Source: Solibacillus isronensis
Lineage (GTDB): Bacteria; Bacillota; Bacilli; Bacillales_A; Planococcaceae
Direction of reading: 5' to 3'
NCBI RefSeq assembly: GCF_023715405.1
Contig: NZ_JAMBOC010000004.1
Span: 1-64,000, forward strand
Length of the DNA: 64,000 nucleotides
The notes under the pieces are model-generated. The model was not told where the DNA came from, did not search any database, and saw only the letters and a list, made by a program, of their open reading frames with translations. Position numbers and translations under genes: made by a program. Shown one piece after another: positions 52,182 through 61,425 of the stretch. Position 1 is the first letter of the stretch. Each line of letters begins with the position of its first letter.

Positions 52182-53411
52182 TTAGAATGCCCAATTACCT
52201 TTTCTGAAAATCGGTTCTGTTGTGCCATCTGCCAGAATTCCGTCAATATCCATTTCCGCACTGCCGATCATGAAATCTTCATGTGTGATCGATGTATTAA
52301 TGCCCAGCGCTTCCAGTTGGCCCTTTTCAAGTTCCTTACCACCTTCATAGCACGTCGGATATGCTTCACCGATTGCTAAATGATTAGAGGCATTTTCATC
52401 GAATAATGTGTTGTAATATAAAATATTTGATGAAGAAATAGGTGATTCATGCGGTACTAATGCCACTTCTCCCAGATATGAAGACCCTTCATCAGAAGCA
52501 ACTAACTGCTGTAATAAGTCCTGACCTACTTTTGCCTCAACGTTCACAATCTTCCCTTTTTCAAAAGTCAGCTTGAAATCATCAATAATATTACCTTTAT
52601 AAACAAGTGGCTTCGTATTTGATACATAGCCGTTTACACCATACTTTGCAGGCAGTGTAAAGACTTCTTCTGTCGGCATATTCGCGATGAATGTCGTGCC
52701 ATCAGGTGCTTCGCTGCTTCCGCTTTTCCACAAATGTTTGTCCGGAAGTTCAATCGTCAAGTCTGTACCAGGTGCCGTGTAATGAAGCTTCGCATACTTT
52801 TTCTTATTCAGCTGATCTGCACGTGCGTGTAAATTTTCAATATGAGTTTGCCAGTTTGCTACTGCATCCCCTTCACCAATACGCACTGTTTTGAAAATTG
52901 CATCCCATAATGCAGGAACCTGCTCTTGTTCCTGTAAATCAGGGAATACTTTTGCCGCCCATTTCGGGGAAGGAACAGCAATAATTGACCATGCAATATC
53001 ATCATTCATAACAGCTTTACGGTAATTAACTAATGCTGCACCAGCTGCTTTTTGCTGTGCTCCGATTTTTTCTGAGTCAATACCTGCCAGTAAATCTGGA
53101 TTTTCTGCATCGATCCAAAGAAGTGCACCTTTACGTTCAATTAATTCTTCACGTTGTGCAACAACCCATTTCGGGAAATTAGCTGTTTCTTCCACCGTAA
53201 CATTCTCATAATAAGCACGCTCAAAGCTGGCATCAGTTAAGTTTACATGAACACGGCTTGCGCCTGCTTCATATGCTTTTTTTACAACAATACGTGTAAA
53301 GTCCAGCGTATCCGTAGATGTGTTAATTAATAAATATTGGCCTTTTTGAATATTTACTCCGATTCGAACAGCTAAATCTGCAAATTGCTCTAACTTCTCT
53401 TGGAATGTCAT
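52182..53411 (-). CDS. M29 family aminopeptidase (second copy)
   Basis: This 409-residue paralogue of the aminopeptidase at 40.4 kb shares LHYTAPGTDLTIELPDKH, IANMPTEEVFTLPAKYGVN, EGSSYLGEVALVPHESPIS, NASNHLAIGEAYPTCYEGG, ITHEDFMIGSAEMDIDGI and the C-terminal GNWAF. The same metal ligands are present. The two copies differ in surface charges, so they probably differ in substrate range or control. GGAGAAATAATTC precedes the ATG. It follows the helicase gene in the same direction with a 3-nt gap, so it is likely co-transcribed. Confidence 0.92.
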   Translation of the reverse strand: MTFQEKLEQFADLAVRIGVNIQKGQYLLINTSTDTLDFTRIVVKKAYEAGASRVHVNLTDASFERAYYENVTVEETANFPKWVVAQREELIERKGALLWIDAENPDLLAGIDSEKIGAQQKAAGAALVNYRKAVMNDDIAWSIIAVPSPKWAAKVFPDLQEQEQVPALWDAIFKTVRIGEGDAVANWQTHIENLHARADQLNKKKYAKLHYTAPGTDLTIELPDKHLWKSGSSEAPDGTTFIANMPTEEVFTLPAKYGVNGYVSNTKPLVYKGNIIDDFKLTFEKGKIVNVEAKVGQDLLQQLVASDEGSSYLGEVALVPHESPISSSNILYYNTLFDENASNHLAIGEAYPTCYEGGKELEKGQLEALGINTSITHEDFMIGSAEMDIDGILADGTTEPIFRKGNWAF

Positions 53412-53414
53412 GAA

Positions 53415-54647
53415 TTATTTCTCCTTTTTCTTACTAAAAGTCATGCCTTTTTTATTGGACTTTGCTTGATACGGCTTTTTCTCTGTTGCTTTGTTCGCTG
53501 CAGGTGCCGCTTTTGATGTTACTGTCTTTGCATTCCCCTCGACAAGTTGTCCTTGAGTCCATACTTTTTGAACACCTTTTAAGGAAAGATCGCGCAACCA
53601 TTTTTTGAATGTCTTTTCGTCTTTGTACGATAGTAATGTCAGTACTTCTCCGTCTGCACCGGCACGTCCTGTACGCCCAGAACGGTGTGTATATTGCTCG
53701 ATTGTTCTTGGTACATCAACATGAATAACATGTGTTAAACCTGAAATATCTAAACCTCGTGCTGCAATATCTGTCGCAATTAAAATGCGTGCTTCCCCTT
53801 TTCGGAATGCATCCAGCGCTTTTTTACGCTCATCTTTTTTCATATCTGAATGAAGTGCTACAATCGGCGCATCACGGTATTCCAGCTTGTTCTGTTTCAT
53901 TAGTACTTGGTCGATGTTATTAACAAATGCCAATCCGCGCAATCCTTCAATATTTGCTAATCGACGAAGCATATCGGTTTTGTCCCGCTCATCTACTTTT
54001 ACAAAAGAGTGGACAACTTTGCCGAACTTCACCATATCTTCCGGCTTTATTTCGATGCTGACCGGTTCGAACATTAAGCGTTCTGCTACAAGCTTGATCT
54101 CTTCTGTAATCGTAGCCGATACGACAACGACTTGACGGCCAAAAGCAGCATTTTCGATAAACGATTTTACGACTACACGGTACTCGCGGCTAAGAAGCTG
54201 ATCGCATTCATCCAAAACGATTGTTTCGATTTCTTTTAGTTTTAATTTACCTTGGCGTGCCAATTCATTGAGACGACCTGGTGTCCCAACAACAATTGTT
54301 GGCTTTTTCTTTAATTTTTCGATTTGGCGTGCCGAGTTCGCACCACCGATTAGTTGCTGCACAGTGATGTCTGTTCCTGCTGTCCAGTCACGGATTACTT
54401 CAACGATCTGCATCGCAAGCTCCTGTGAAGGTGCAACGATCAATGCCTGAGTTTGTTTCTTATTACCGTCTACTTTATTTAAAATCGGTAATGTGTAGGC
54501 TAGTGTTTTACCTGAACCTGTCGGTGATTCTGCTACGATATCTTTTCCTTCAACCATCGCAGGAATCATTTCCTCTTGTATTTTCATTGTCGTTTCAAAC
54601 GACCATTTATTTTGAAGTGTTTCGTTTAATAAGCTAATTGCTGACAT
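53415..54647 (-). CDS. yfmL: DEAD-box RNA helicase (YfmL-like, DECD variant)
   Basis: This 410-residue RNA helicase has a Q-motif region (TTMKIQEEMIPAMVEG), motif I ESPTGSGKT, GTPGRL, motif II as DECD instead of DEAD, SATI in place of SAT, and the C-terminal ATDIAARGLDISGL and HRSGRTGRAG. The tail of about 45 residues is basic and Lys/Ala-rich, likely RNA-binding. It resembles B. subtilis YfmL, which assists 50S ribosome assembly; that role is by family analogy. AAAGGTGG precedes the ATG. It is the first gene of a unit with the M29 aminopeptidase. Confidence 0.88.
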   Translation of the reverse strand: MSAISLLNETLQNKWSFETTMKIQEEMIPAMVEGKDIVAESPTGSGKTLAYTLPILNKVDGNKKQTQALIVAPSQELAMQIVEVIRDWTAGTDITVQQLIGGANSARQIEKLKKKPTIVVGTPGRLNELARQGKLKLKEIETIVLDECDQLLSREYRVVVKSFIENAAFGRQVVVVSATITEEIKLVAERLMFEPVSIEIKPEDMVKFGKVVHSFVKVDERDKTDMLRRLANIEGLRGLAFVNNIDQVLMKQNKLEYRDAPIVALHSDMKKDERKKALDAFRKGEARILIATDIAARGLDISGLTHVIHVDVPRTIEQYTHRSGRTGRAGADGEVLTLLSYKDEKTFKKWLRDLSLKGVQKVWTQGQLVEGNAKTVTSKAAPAANKATEKKPYQAKSNKKGMTFSKKKEK

Positions 54648-54794
54648 ATTGTTTTACCACCTTTTATTCGTTGGCTTTAGTGTACCATATTCGGTTATTA
54701 ATGCGGAAATTTGGCGGGATGTCGGTTAGTGCTTTTCAGCGAAAAAAGGAGGCGATGTGTCAAATGAAAAATGGCGCATGGAAGCTGGGGCTTT

Positions 54795-55094
54795 TTCTAA
54801 TAAATTCGGAAATCATCTAATATATTTTAATTTGTTCTAATAAAATGGCGATCTTCTAATATATCCGTCCGTTGTGCTAATTCGGTTCGGTTCGCTTTGT
54901 TCTAATATCACCTAGCCTTTTTCTAATAAAGCTCCGACATTTTCGAATACCCCGTATAAATGTTCTAAAAATTTAAACCGTATGCTTTTCCACACGATTT
55001 GAACTAAAAAACTCGCCCATAAACTTCAAGCGTTCACCGAAGTTCTAATAACCTCCTCATTTCTTCTAATAACTTTCTCCATTGTTCTAATAAA
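54795..55094. repeat. degenerate array of TTCTAATAA units with ~20-21 bp period
   Basis: In a 500-nt noncoding gap the plus strand carries TTCTAATA or close variants (one reads ATCTAATA) at 54795, 54815, 54835, 54854, 54900, 54921, 55043, 55064 and 55085. Weaker copies fall in between (near 54874, 54941, 54963, 55001). Steps are 19-21 nt or near multiples, two helical turns. The sequence between units is not conserved. No gene is visible on either strand. On the minus strand the last three units read as LLExxxx heptads, but stops follow at once. I do not recognise the element; it is too short and degenerate for CRISPR. Confidence 0.7.
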
Positions 55095-55112
55095 AACGCC
55101 TACACCAAAAAA

Positions 55113-55140
55113 GCATGCCAGAAATCTCTTTCCGGCACGC
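55113..55140 (-). terminator. terminator after the thiolase gene
   Basis: GCGTGCCGGAAA and TTTCTGGCATGC (G-T pairs) close a GAGA loop and run into TTTTTTGG on the minus strand. Confidence 0.85.
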
Positions 55141-55147
55141 CTAGTTT

Positions 55148-56329
55148 CTAAACTCTCTCGATAATTAAAGCAATTCCCTGGCCGCCCCCGATACAGAGAC
55201 TGGCTACCGCATACTTCCCGTTGCGTCGTTGCAGTTCGTATGCAGCGGTTAAGATGATTCTCGTTCCACTTGCACCTACCGGATGACCGAGGGCAATTGC
55301 ACCACCATTTACATTCGTTTTCTCACGGTCCAGTCCAAGTTCCTTTTCCACTGCGATATACTGGGCTGCAAATGCTTCATTAATTTCAACTAAGTCCATG
55401 TCCTCAATTGTTAAATTCGCACGCTCCAATGCTTGACGAATTGCCGGAGCCGGGCCGATTCCCATAATTGTCGGATCTACACCAGCGATTCCCCATGACA
55501 CGATGCGGGCTAACGGCTTTAACCCTTGTTCCTTTACAAAATCTTCACTTGCGACAACGACAGATGCTGCCCCGTCGTTAATTCCCGAAGCGTTCGCAGC
55601 AGTAACTGAGCCGTCCTTTTTAAATGCAGGGCGTAACTTTGCCAAGCTTTCCAGTGTACCGCCTTCTTTAATATGTTCATCCTGATCTATTAAAATCTCG
55701 CCTTTTCTCGTAGCTACAGCAACCGGCACAATCTCTTTCGCAAAGGTGCCGTCCTGACGAGCTTTTGCTGCACGTTCGTTTGAAAGAAGTGCAAATGCAT
55801 CTTGTTCCTCGCGGGAAATCGTATATTGTTCAGCAAGCTTTTCTGCCGTCAAGCCCATCCCTGAACCTGTATACTGGTCAGTTAATGTCGCTTGAAGCAT
55901 ATCTGTAAACTCTAGGTTGCCCAGTTTTGAACCGCTGAAGCGTTGCTCGAAATTCGAATATGGCGATTGGGACATATTTTCCGCTCCCCCAGCGAGTACA
56001 ACATCCCCTTCACCTAGCTGAATCATCTGAGCCGCCGATACGACAGATTGCATGCCCGATCCGCAAAGACGGTTTAACGTTAATGCTGGCACTTCCTTTG
56101 GCACACCTGCATAAAGGCCGATATGACGGGCTAAATATGCCGAGTTTGCACCTGTTGTAATTACACCCCCGTAAATGACATGGTCCACTTGCTCAGGCTG
56201 TACGTTTGCGCGATTTAACGCTTCCACTGCTGTTTTTGTACCAAGCTGTACTGCATCTGTTGTTGCAAAAGAACCTCCAAAAGCTGTAAATGCTGTACGT
56301 GCCCCGTCTACGATATATACGTTTTTCAT
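55148..56329 (-). CDS. acetyl-CoA C-acetyltransferase (thiolase)
   Basis: This 393-residue thiolase either condenses two acetyl-CoA or cleaves 3-ketoacyl-CoA in beta-oxidation. The active-site Cys is in [14 protein letters not shown] (near 88). The His/Asn block is [10 protein letters not shown] and [16 protein letters not shown], and the C-terminal Cys is in [13 protein letters not shown]. It resembles AtoB/MmgA/YhfS-type enzymes; substrate length is not readable. It follows an acyl-CoA dehydrogenase gene by 22 nt, so a fatty-acid or branched-chain acid breakdown operon is likely. Confidence 0.93.
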   Translation of the reverse strand: MKNVYIVDGARTAFTAFGGSFATTDAVQLGTKTAVEALNRANVQPEQVDHVIYGGVITTGANSAYLARHIGLYAGVPKEVPALTLNRLCGSGMQSVVSAAQMIQLGEGDVVLAGGAENMSQSPYSNFEQRFSGSKLGNLEFTDMLQATLTDQYTGSGMGLTAEKLAEQYTISREEQDAFALLSNERAAKARQDGTFAKEIVPVAVATRKGEILIDQDEHIKEGGTLESLAKLRPAFKKDGSVTAANASGINDGAASVVVASEDFVKEQGLKPLARIVSWGIAGVDPTIMGIGPAPAIRQALERANLTIEDMDLVEINEAFAAQYIAVEKELGLDREKTNVNGGAIALGHPVGASGTRIILTAAYELQRRNGKYAVASLCIGGGQGIALIIERV

Positions 56330-56351
56330 TATTCCATCCCCTTTGTAAGTA

Positions 56352-57494
56352 CTATTTTATAATTTGCTTTGCGATAATCCCCTTCATGATTTCGGTCGTT
56401 CCTGCGTAAATTGCTGCTACCGGAATATCACGATATCGTCTTGCGATTTCATATTCCTCCATATAACCGTAACCACCGTGCAGCTGCAGACAATCTGATA
56501 CGACACGCTTGGCCATTTCACTGATCCACCATTTGGCCATCGATACTTCCTTCACGATATCTTCTCCTGCAATATGTTTGGCAATTAAACTATCGACATA
56601 TGTACGGCCAAGGTCAATTTCAGTCGCCATTTCCGCTAACTTGAATTGAGTATTTTGGAAATCGGCGATGCGGCTGCCGAATGCCTTTCGTTCTTTTACA
56701 TAGTCTACTGTCAGTTTTAAGCAGCATTCAGCCTCGATTTGTGTTTCTATAGCGACAATAAGTCTTTCCTGCTGCAGTTTTTCCATTAAATAATAGAAGC
56801 CACGGTTTTCTTCCCCTAAAAGGTTTTCTGCAGGTACACGTACATCTTCAAAAATAAGCTCTCCTGTATCTGCACTGTGCATTCCGATTTTATCGAGTTT
56901 TTTTCCGCGCTTGAAACCAGGTGTACCATTTTCCACAATAAGCAGACTAACACCTTTATATGCCGGAGTGGCCTGCGGATCTGTTTTACAAACGACAACA
57001 ACATAATCTGCATGTATGCCATTCGTAATAAACGTTTTTTCACCATTTAAAATATAAAAATCGCCATCTTTTTTCGCGGTCGTTTGAATGCCTGCAAGAT
57101 CAGAGCCTGCACCCGGTTCCGTCATAGCAATAGCTGAAATGTACTCGCCTGTAACGCTTTTAGGAAGCCATTTCTCCTTTTGTCCAGTTGTCCCGTATGC
57201 TTCAATATAAGGTGTCACAATATCGGAATGAAGTGAAATCCCGCTTGCTAACCCTGCACCGACACGCTCAAGTTCCTCCGTTAATATAGCAGAATAGCCA
57301 AAATCCAGTGCAAGCCCCCCATACTCTTCACTCACCATTGGACATAAAAAGCCATTCTCCCCAAGCTTCAGCCAAAACTCACGTGGAATATCCCGATCCT
57401 TTTCCCATTGTTCAAAATATGGATATGCCTCTTTATCCAGCATTTTGCGTAAAGCTTTTCTAAACATCTCATGCTCTTCAGTATAAATGTCCAT
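56352..57494 (-). CDS. acyl-CoA dehydrogenase
   Basis: This 380-residue FAD enzyme introduces the alpha-beta double bond in acyl-CoA. It shows the FAD/substrate loop AMTEPGAGSDLAGIQTTA, the ITNGIHADYVVVV strand, DYVKERKAFGSRIADFQ, and the C-terminal LHGGYGYMEEYEIARRYRDI and IYAGTTEIMKGIIAKQI. The catalytic Glu found at IYEGT in short- and medium-chain enzymes is Ala here, as in the isovaleryl- and long-chain types that use a Glu elsewhere. AAAGGGGGCGGGG precedes the ATG. It is first in an operon with the thiolase. Confidence 0.9.
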   Translation of the reverse strand: MDIYTEEHEMFRKALRKMLDKEAYPYFEQWEKDRDIPREFWLKLGENGFLCPMVSEEYGGLALDFGYSAILTEELERVGAGLASGISLHSDIVTPYIEAYGTTGQKEKWLPKSVTGEYISAIAMTEPGAGSDLAGIQTTAKKDGDFYILNGEKTFITNGIHADYVVVVCKTDPQATPAYKGVSLLIVENGTPGFKRGKKLDKIGMHSADTGELIFEDVRVPAENLLGEENRGFYYLMEKLQQERLIVAIETQIEAECCLKLTVDYVKERKAFGSRIADFQNTQFKLAEMATEIDLGRTYVDSLIAKHIAGEDIVKEVSMAKWWISEMAKRVVSDCLQLHGGYGYMEEYEIARRYRDIPVAAIYAGTTEIMKGIIAKQIIK

Positions 57495-57615
57495 TTCCCC
57501 GCCCCCTTTGTTTTTTCTGAATATTATTACACTTTGATTTTAACAGGCACAAAAAATGGAAACAATGTTTTTATAAGAAATATTATTGCACTATACAGAA
57601 ATTCTGGTGAAAAAA

Positions 57616-57646
57616 AGAGTTGCCAGAATTAGTTCATGACAACTCT
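57616..57646 (-). terminator. terminator after murQ
   Basis: AGAGTTG and CAACTCT pair around a long loop on the minus strand and are followed by TTTTTTTCACC. It ends the amino-sugar operon. Confidence 0.85.
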
Positions 57647-57651
57647 CGGTA

Positions 57652-58557
57652 TTAACTATTGTTTAAAAGTAAAATAGCTTTTCTTGTATGGCCATTTACT
57701 TGTTCTAACGCAAGTTTTACTCGTTCATAATTTTCATTTGTTTTTAGCATAACAATTGCCGGCTTAACAGCAAATTTTGTTTTTTCAAGTACTTCTTCTG
57801 CTTCCTCATATTTGCAGTCCGTCGCATCGATGACAATTCTTTTAGCCCGCTCTATTAATTTTTTATTGCTTGCATGTACATCGACCATTAAGTTTTCGTA
57901 CGTTTTGCCTAATTGCACCATAGACGCTGTACTGATCATATTTAAAATCATTTTATGTGATGTGGCTGCTTTTAATCGTGTTGACCCTGTTAATATTTCG
58001 GGCCCTACAACAACTTCAATCGCTTCTTCCGCATAGCGGCTTACTTCAGAATTAATATTGCTCGTCAAACTTACCGTGTAGGCACCGACAGATTGCGCAT
58101 ACTCTAAAGCACCCATTACAAATGGGGTCGTTCCACTTGCCGTAATACCGATAATGGAATCGAACTGCGTTATGTTTTTTTCCTTTAACTTGTTTATTCC
58201 ATCTTCCAAACGATCTTCAGCATTTTCAACTGCTTGGAAAAATGCATCCTTTCCGCCTGCCATGATCGTTTGTACTAGTTCCGGATCGGTCATAAAAGTA
58301 GGGGGACATTCAGATGCATCAAGCATTCCTAAACGACCACTAGTTCCCGCACCGATATAAAAAAGGCGGCCACCGTTATTCATGTTTTCAACCACTCTTT
58401 TAATTACTTTCTCAATGGTAGGTAAAACTTGTTCAACACTATTCACAACCTGCATATCTTCTTTATTCATGATTTGAAGTATGTCCGAGATAGGCATTAC
58501 ATCCAAATTCATTGTTTCATTATTACGTTTTTCAGTCGTTAATTGATCGTAATTCAT
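57652..58557 (-). CDS. murQ: N-acetylmuramic acid 6-phosphate etherase MurQ
   Basis: MurQ splits the lactyl ether of MurNAc-6-phosphate to give GlcNAc-6-phosphate and D-lactate. The 301-residue protein has the SIS fold with YIGAGTSGRLGMLDASECPP and GITASGTTPFVMGALEYA, the catalytic Glu region ENAEDRLEDG, and GSTRLKAATSHKMILNMIST. All are intact. It overlaps the kinase gene before it by 4 nt (ATGA), meaning coupled translation. It is the last gene of the operon. Confidence 0.96.
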   Translation of the reverse strand: MNYDQLTTEKRNNETMNLDVMPISDILQIMNKEDMQVVNSVEQVLPTIEKVIKRVVENMNNGGRLFYIGAGTSGRLGMLDASECPPTFMTDPELVQTIMAGGKDAFFQAVENAEDRLEDGINKLKEKNITQFDSIIGITASGTTPFVMGALEYAQSVGAYTVSLTSNINSEVSRYAEEAIEVVVGPEILTGSTRLKAATSHKMILNMISTASMVQLGKTYENLMVDVHASNKKLIERAKRIVIDATDCKYEEAEEVLEKTKFAVKPAIVMLKTNENYERVKLALEQVNGHTRKAILLLNNS

Positions 58558-59531
58558 GTTATCTCACCTTCCAATAGACGCCATGTTTGTTGAATCGTTT
58601 GTTTAACTACATCACTTACTTCCTTATTACTTTCATGTAACGCTAATAAGTAAGCTCCAACTGTCCCCGGAATTGTTGGCTTCAAAGCAATCAAATCTGG
58701 AAATCGCGATGAAAAACGGACGATAAACTCTTCAAAAAATATATTGTTCAAAAATAATCCGCCGTGTAATACAACCGGCTTCGTCCGATCAATTCGTGAA
58801 TAGGCACTTTCAATAAGTTCCAGTAAAGCTTCTTGAACGGCACTGACCATGGATTTTGCTAATAAATCTTCTGTAAAAGCATCCAGAACAATCCTGCTTA
58901 CAGATGAAATAGCTGTTACAGGATTTGTGCTTCCGTAAACTTTTGTAATGAGTTGGTCAGGTGACAGTACATTAAAATGGGTCAATATCTTTTCCTGAAA
59001 AGGTTTCAAAGGTACTTGGTCATCATGCGCTTTTAAAACGGAACGAATGGCAAGCTTCCCTAAATGATACCCGCTTCCTTCGTCACCCAATAAATAGCCC
59101 CAGCCACCAACACGAAATGTTTTTTGCTGCTCATAACCGAATATAATCGCTCCGGTTCCAGCAATAAGTAAAGTGCCTTCCCTGCCCCAAGTACCCGCTG
59201 CCAATGCGGCATGGATATCACTCTGGATTTTAAGTTTTTCCAGAACGGGTGATTGCTTAAACGTATCATATATTTTCTGTTGTTCAGCTTGTCGATCTGC
59301 CCCTGCCATCGCAGCAAATACCGTTTCCACATCTTTAAATGCGACCCCTGTCTTTATTAACAACCGGTTGATTAACTCATTTATAAGTGTGTACAACTGC
59401 TCTGTTGAAATCGCTGTTAAATTGCCGGAACTTCCTTTGGCAACTGCAAGTAAATGTCCACTTTCATCACCAATTACAGCGGTTGTTTTTGTGCCGCCAC
59501 CATCTATACCAATCCATAGTTTTCCTGACAT
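58554..59531 (-). CDS. BadF/BadG family N-acetylhexosamine kinase (NagK/MurK-like)
   Basis: This 325-residue actin-fold sugar kinase has the phosphate-1 loop GIDGGGTKTTAVIGDESGH, phosphate-2 LIAGTGAIIFGYE, GGWGYLLGDEGSGYHLG and an adenosine region HGGLFLNNIFFEEFI. BadF-type kinases phosphorylate GlcNAc at O6; MurK of Clostridium acetobutylicum also phosphorylates MurNAc. With MurQ directly after it and an ABC importer before it, unphosphorylated MurNAc is the likely substrate (inference). The ATG follows AAGGTGAGC. Confidence 0.88.
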   Translation of the reverse strand: MSGKLWIGIDGGGTKTTAVIGDESGHLLAVAKGSSGNLTAISTEQLYTLINELINRLLIKTGVAFKDVETVFAAMAGADRQAEQQKIYDTFKQSPVLEKLKIQSDIHAALAAGTWGREGTLLIAGTGAIIFGYEQQKTFRVGGWGYLLGDEGSGYHLGKLAIRSVLKAHDDQVPLKPFQEKILTHFNVLSPDQLITKVYGSTNPVTAISSVSRIVLDAFTEDLLAKSMVSAVQEALLELIESAYSRIDRTKPVVLHGGLFLNNIFFEEFIVRFSSRFPDLIALKPTIPGTVGAYLLALHESNKEVSDVVKQTIQQTWRLLEGEIT

Positions 59532-59544
59532 ATGCTCACCTTAT

Positions 59545-60576
59545 CTATTCATTTTCAAGTGCAACTAAGTTGTGCACAATTCGTCGAAACCGTTGAATTT
59601 CACAACCCCGTCCAAAATGAACGCGATTTGTTAACAAAATAATCGCTAATTGCTTCTCATCCGATATCCAAATTGAAGTGCCCGTAAAACCGGTATGCCC
59701 AAAACCGTCTCGCAAATATTGGCCGGAAAATGAAGGCGAAGAATACAATTGCCACCCTAAGCCACGCTGTTCCTCATGTTGCTTAGTAAAACTTTGCTTT
59801 GCTAATTGTTTAGTATGCTCGTGAAAAATAGAATCGGTACCCTTCATAAACGATTGAGCAAACTTTGCCAAGTCTTCTGCAGTCGAAAACAACCCTGCGT
59901 GCCCGCTTACTCCGCCAAAATGCAGTGCATTTTCATCATGTACTTCACCCCACTGATGTTTCTTTAAATAGGTACGATATTCAGTAGCAGCAATATTCCT
60001 CAGTAACTGGACAGACGGATTAAATACGGTATTGTGCATATGAAGCGGCTGAAATACATTTTTATCGGCATAGTCTGCTAATGAAATTCCGGTAACCTTT
60101 TCTATTAGTTTTCCTAATAAAATATAGTTTACATCACTATAGATCACCTGCTGCTCTACATTTTTCCGTCCTGTTTCCTGTGCTATCCGTTCAATGACAT
60201 CTGTGTAAGCTATCCCTTCTATATAAAACTTAATTTCAGCCTGAAAGCCGCTAGTATGTGTTAATAAATGACGAATCTTAACTTCTTCATGCATCAACTT
60301 AAGTTCCGGAAAGTAGTAGCTAATGGAATCATCTAAATCAATCAACCCCTGCTCAAGCAATAATAAAATCGAGCTTGCCGTTGCTGTTACTTTCGTTAAT
60401 GAAGCACAATCAAACAGCGTCTGTTCCGTCATTGGAATTTGCTGCTTTGTATGTGCCATCCCAAATGCTTTACAGTAAAGGGCATCTTCTGCATTTGCCA
60501 CAGCCAATACCGCACCAGGCAGTTCTTTATTATGGACCGCTGTTTCAATAAACTCTTCAACTCGTGATAAAGACAT
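59545..60576 (-). CDS. serine hydrolase, AmpC-like (beta-lactamase family, YbbE-type)
   Basis: This 343-residue class C beta-lactamase/penicillin-binding-fold hydrolase carries SLTK (S-x-x-K, about residue 57-60 of this start), YSDVNY (the Y-x-N element) and FGHTGFTGT (HTG in place of KTG). No signal peptide is visible, so it probably acts in the cytosol. B. subtilis has a similar gene (ybbE) in its murQ operon. It may cleave an amide or ester on muropeptide fragments; beta-lactam hydrolysis is not implied. The start MSLSRV lies 6 nt after GGAGGGG. Confidence 0.85.
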   Translation of the reverse strand: MSLSRVEEFIETAVHNKELPGAVLAVANAEDALYCKAFGMAHTKQQIPMTEQTLFDCASLTKVTATASSILLLLEQGLIDLDDSISYYFPELKLMHEEVKIRHLLTHTSGFQAEIKFYIEGIAYTDVIERIAQETGRKNVEQQVIYSDVNYILLGKLIEKVTGISLADYADKNVFQPLHMHNTVFNPSVQLLRNIAATEYRTYLKKHQWGEVHDENALHFGGVSGHAGLFSTAEDLAKFAQSFMKGTDSIFHEHTKQLAKQSFTKQHEEQRGLGWQLYSSPSFSGQYLRDGFGHTGFTGTSIWISDEKQLAIILLTNRVHFGRGCEIQRFRRIVHNLVALENE

Positions 60577-60586
60577 AATTCCCCTC

Positions 60587-61411
60587 CTATTTGATTGCAC
60601 CTTCAGTCATACCTTTTACGATATGGCGTTGGAAAATCGAATAGAAAATGATTACCGGAATAACAGCAATACATAGTCCCGCAAATAATACACCCCATGC
60701 ACTGTCGTATTGCGCGTCTATTTTCAGTAAATTCATCGCAACACCTAACGTATTTTTACTTTCGGTTTGCAGTAAAATTAACGCCATAAAAAATTCATTC
60801 CAATATGAAATGGCATTTAAGATTGTAACTGTCATAATCCCAGACTTGATGAGTGGTGTCACAATTTTAAACAAAATTCCATATGGACTCATACCATCAA
60901 CGACCGCTGCTTCTTCCAGCTCTTTAGGAATATTTCCTATAAACCCAACGAGAATGAAGATCGTAAATGGTACATGTGAAATGGCATAAACAAGCGATAA
61001 CGCCCACAAGTTATCCAGTAAATTAAACTTCATTAATAAGAAAAATAGAGGGATCCAACCTAAAACGGATGGAATCATCATTGATGCTAAATAAACATTC
61101 ACTAGCACTTCACCAAATTTCGAACGAACACGCTCCAATGCATAAGCTGTCGGAATCGATAATAGGAGTGTTAAAAACGAGCCAAGTACTGTTACAAAAA
61201 AACTGTTTAAAAATGCTCGCCCGATATTGTAGTCATTCCATGCACGTTCAAAATTTGTAAAACTAAAATCAGTCGGGAATGACCAAGGTGACGTGAAGAT
61301 TTCTGCATTCGATTTAAACGCACCCATAAACATCCATATTAATGGGAAAATAACGATAAACGCCCATAGGATTAACGGGATACGTACTAAAATTTGTGAA
61401 ACTACTTTCAT
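60587..61411 (-). CDS. carbohydrate ABC transporter permease (MalG type)
   Basis: This 274-residue permease has six hydrophobic helices and the EAA loop EEAAVVDGMSPYGILFKIVTPLIKSG near residue 185 for ATPase contact. It is the MalG-type partner of the other permease in the operon. No ATPase gene is seen in the operon, so a shared MsmK/MsmX-type ATPase elsewhere is probably used, as for many Bacillales sugar importers. GGGGGGAAT lies before the ATG. Confidence 0.92.
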   Translation of the reverse strand: MKVVSQILVRIPLILWAFIVIFPLIWMFMGAFKSNAEIFTSPWSFPTDFSFTNFERAWNDYNIGRAFLNSFFVTVLGSFLTLLLSIPTAYALERVRSKFGEVLVNVYLASMMIPSVLGWIPLFFLLMKFNLLDNLWALSLVYAISHVPFTIFILVGFIGNIPKELEEAAVVDGMSPYGILFKIVTPLIKSGIMTVTILNAISYWNEFFMALILLQTESKNTLGVAMNLLKIDAQYDSAWGVLFAGLCIAVIPVIIFYSIFQRHIVKGMTEGAIK

Positions 61412-61425
61412 CTAAATTCCCCCCG

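Noticed and set aside
54638-54820. 60-codon plus-strand frame at the start of the helicase-thiolase gap
   Set aside because: It overlaps the helicase promoter and the repeat array, has no ribosome site before its start and no family features.
54795-55094. CRISPR array
   Set aside because: The repeated unit is only ~9 nt, degenerate, with 11-12 nt between units and no cas genes in the window.
59545-60576. Antibiotic-resistance beta-lactamase
   Set aside because: The protein has the SxxK fold motifs but no signal peptide, an HTG box and a place inside a cell-wall sugar operon, which fits a YbbE-type housekeeping hydrolase.
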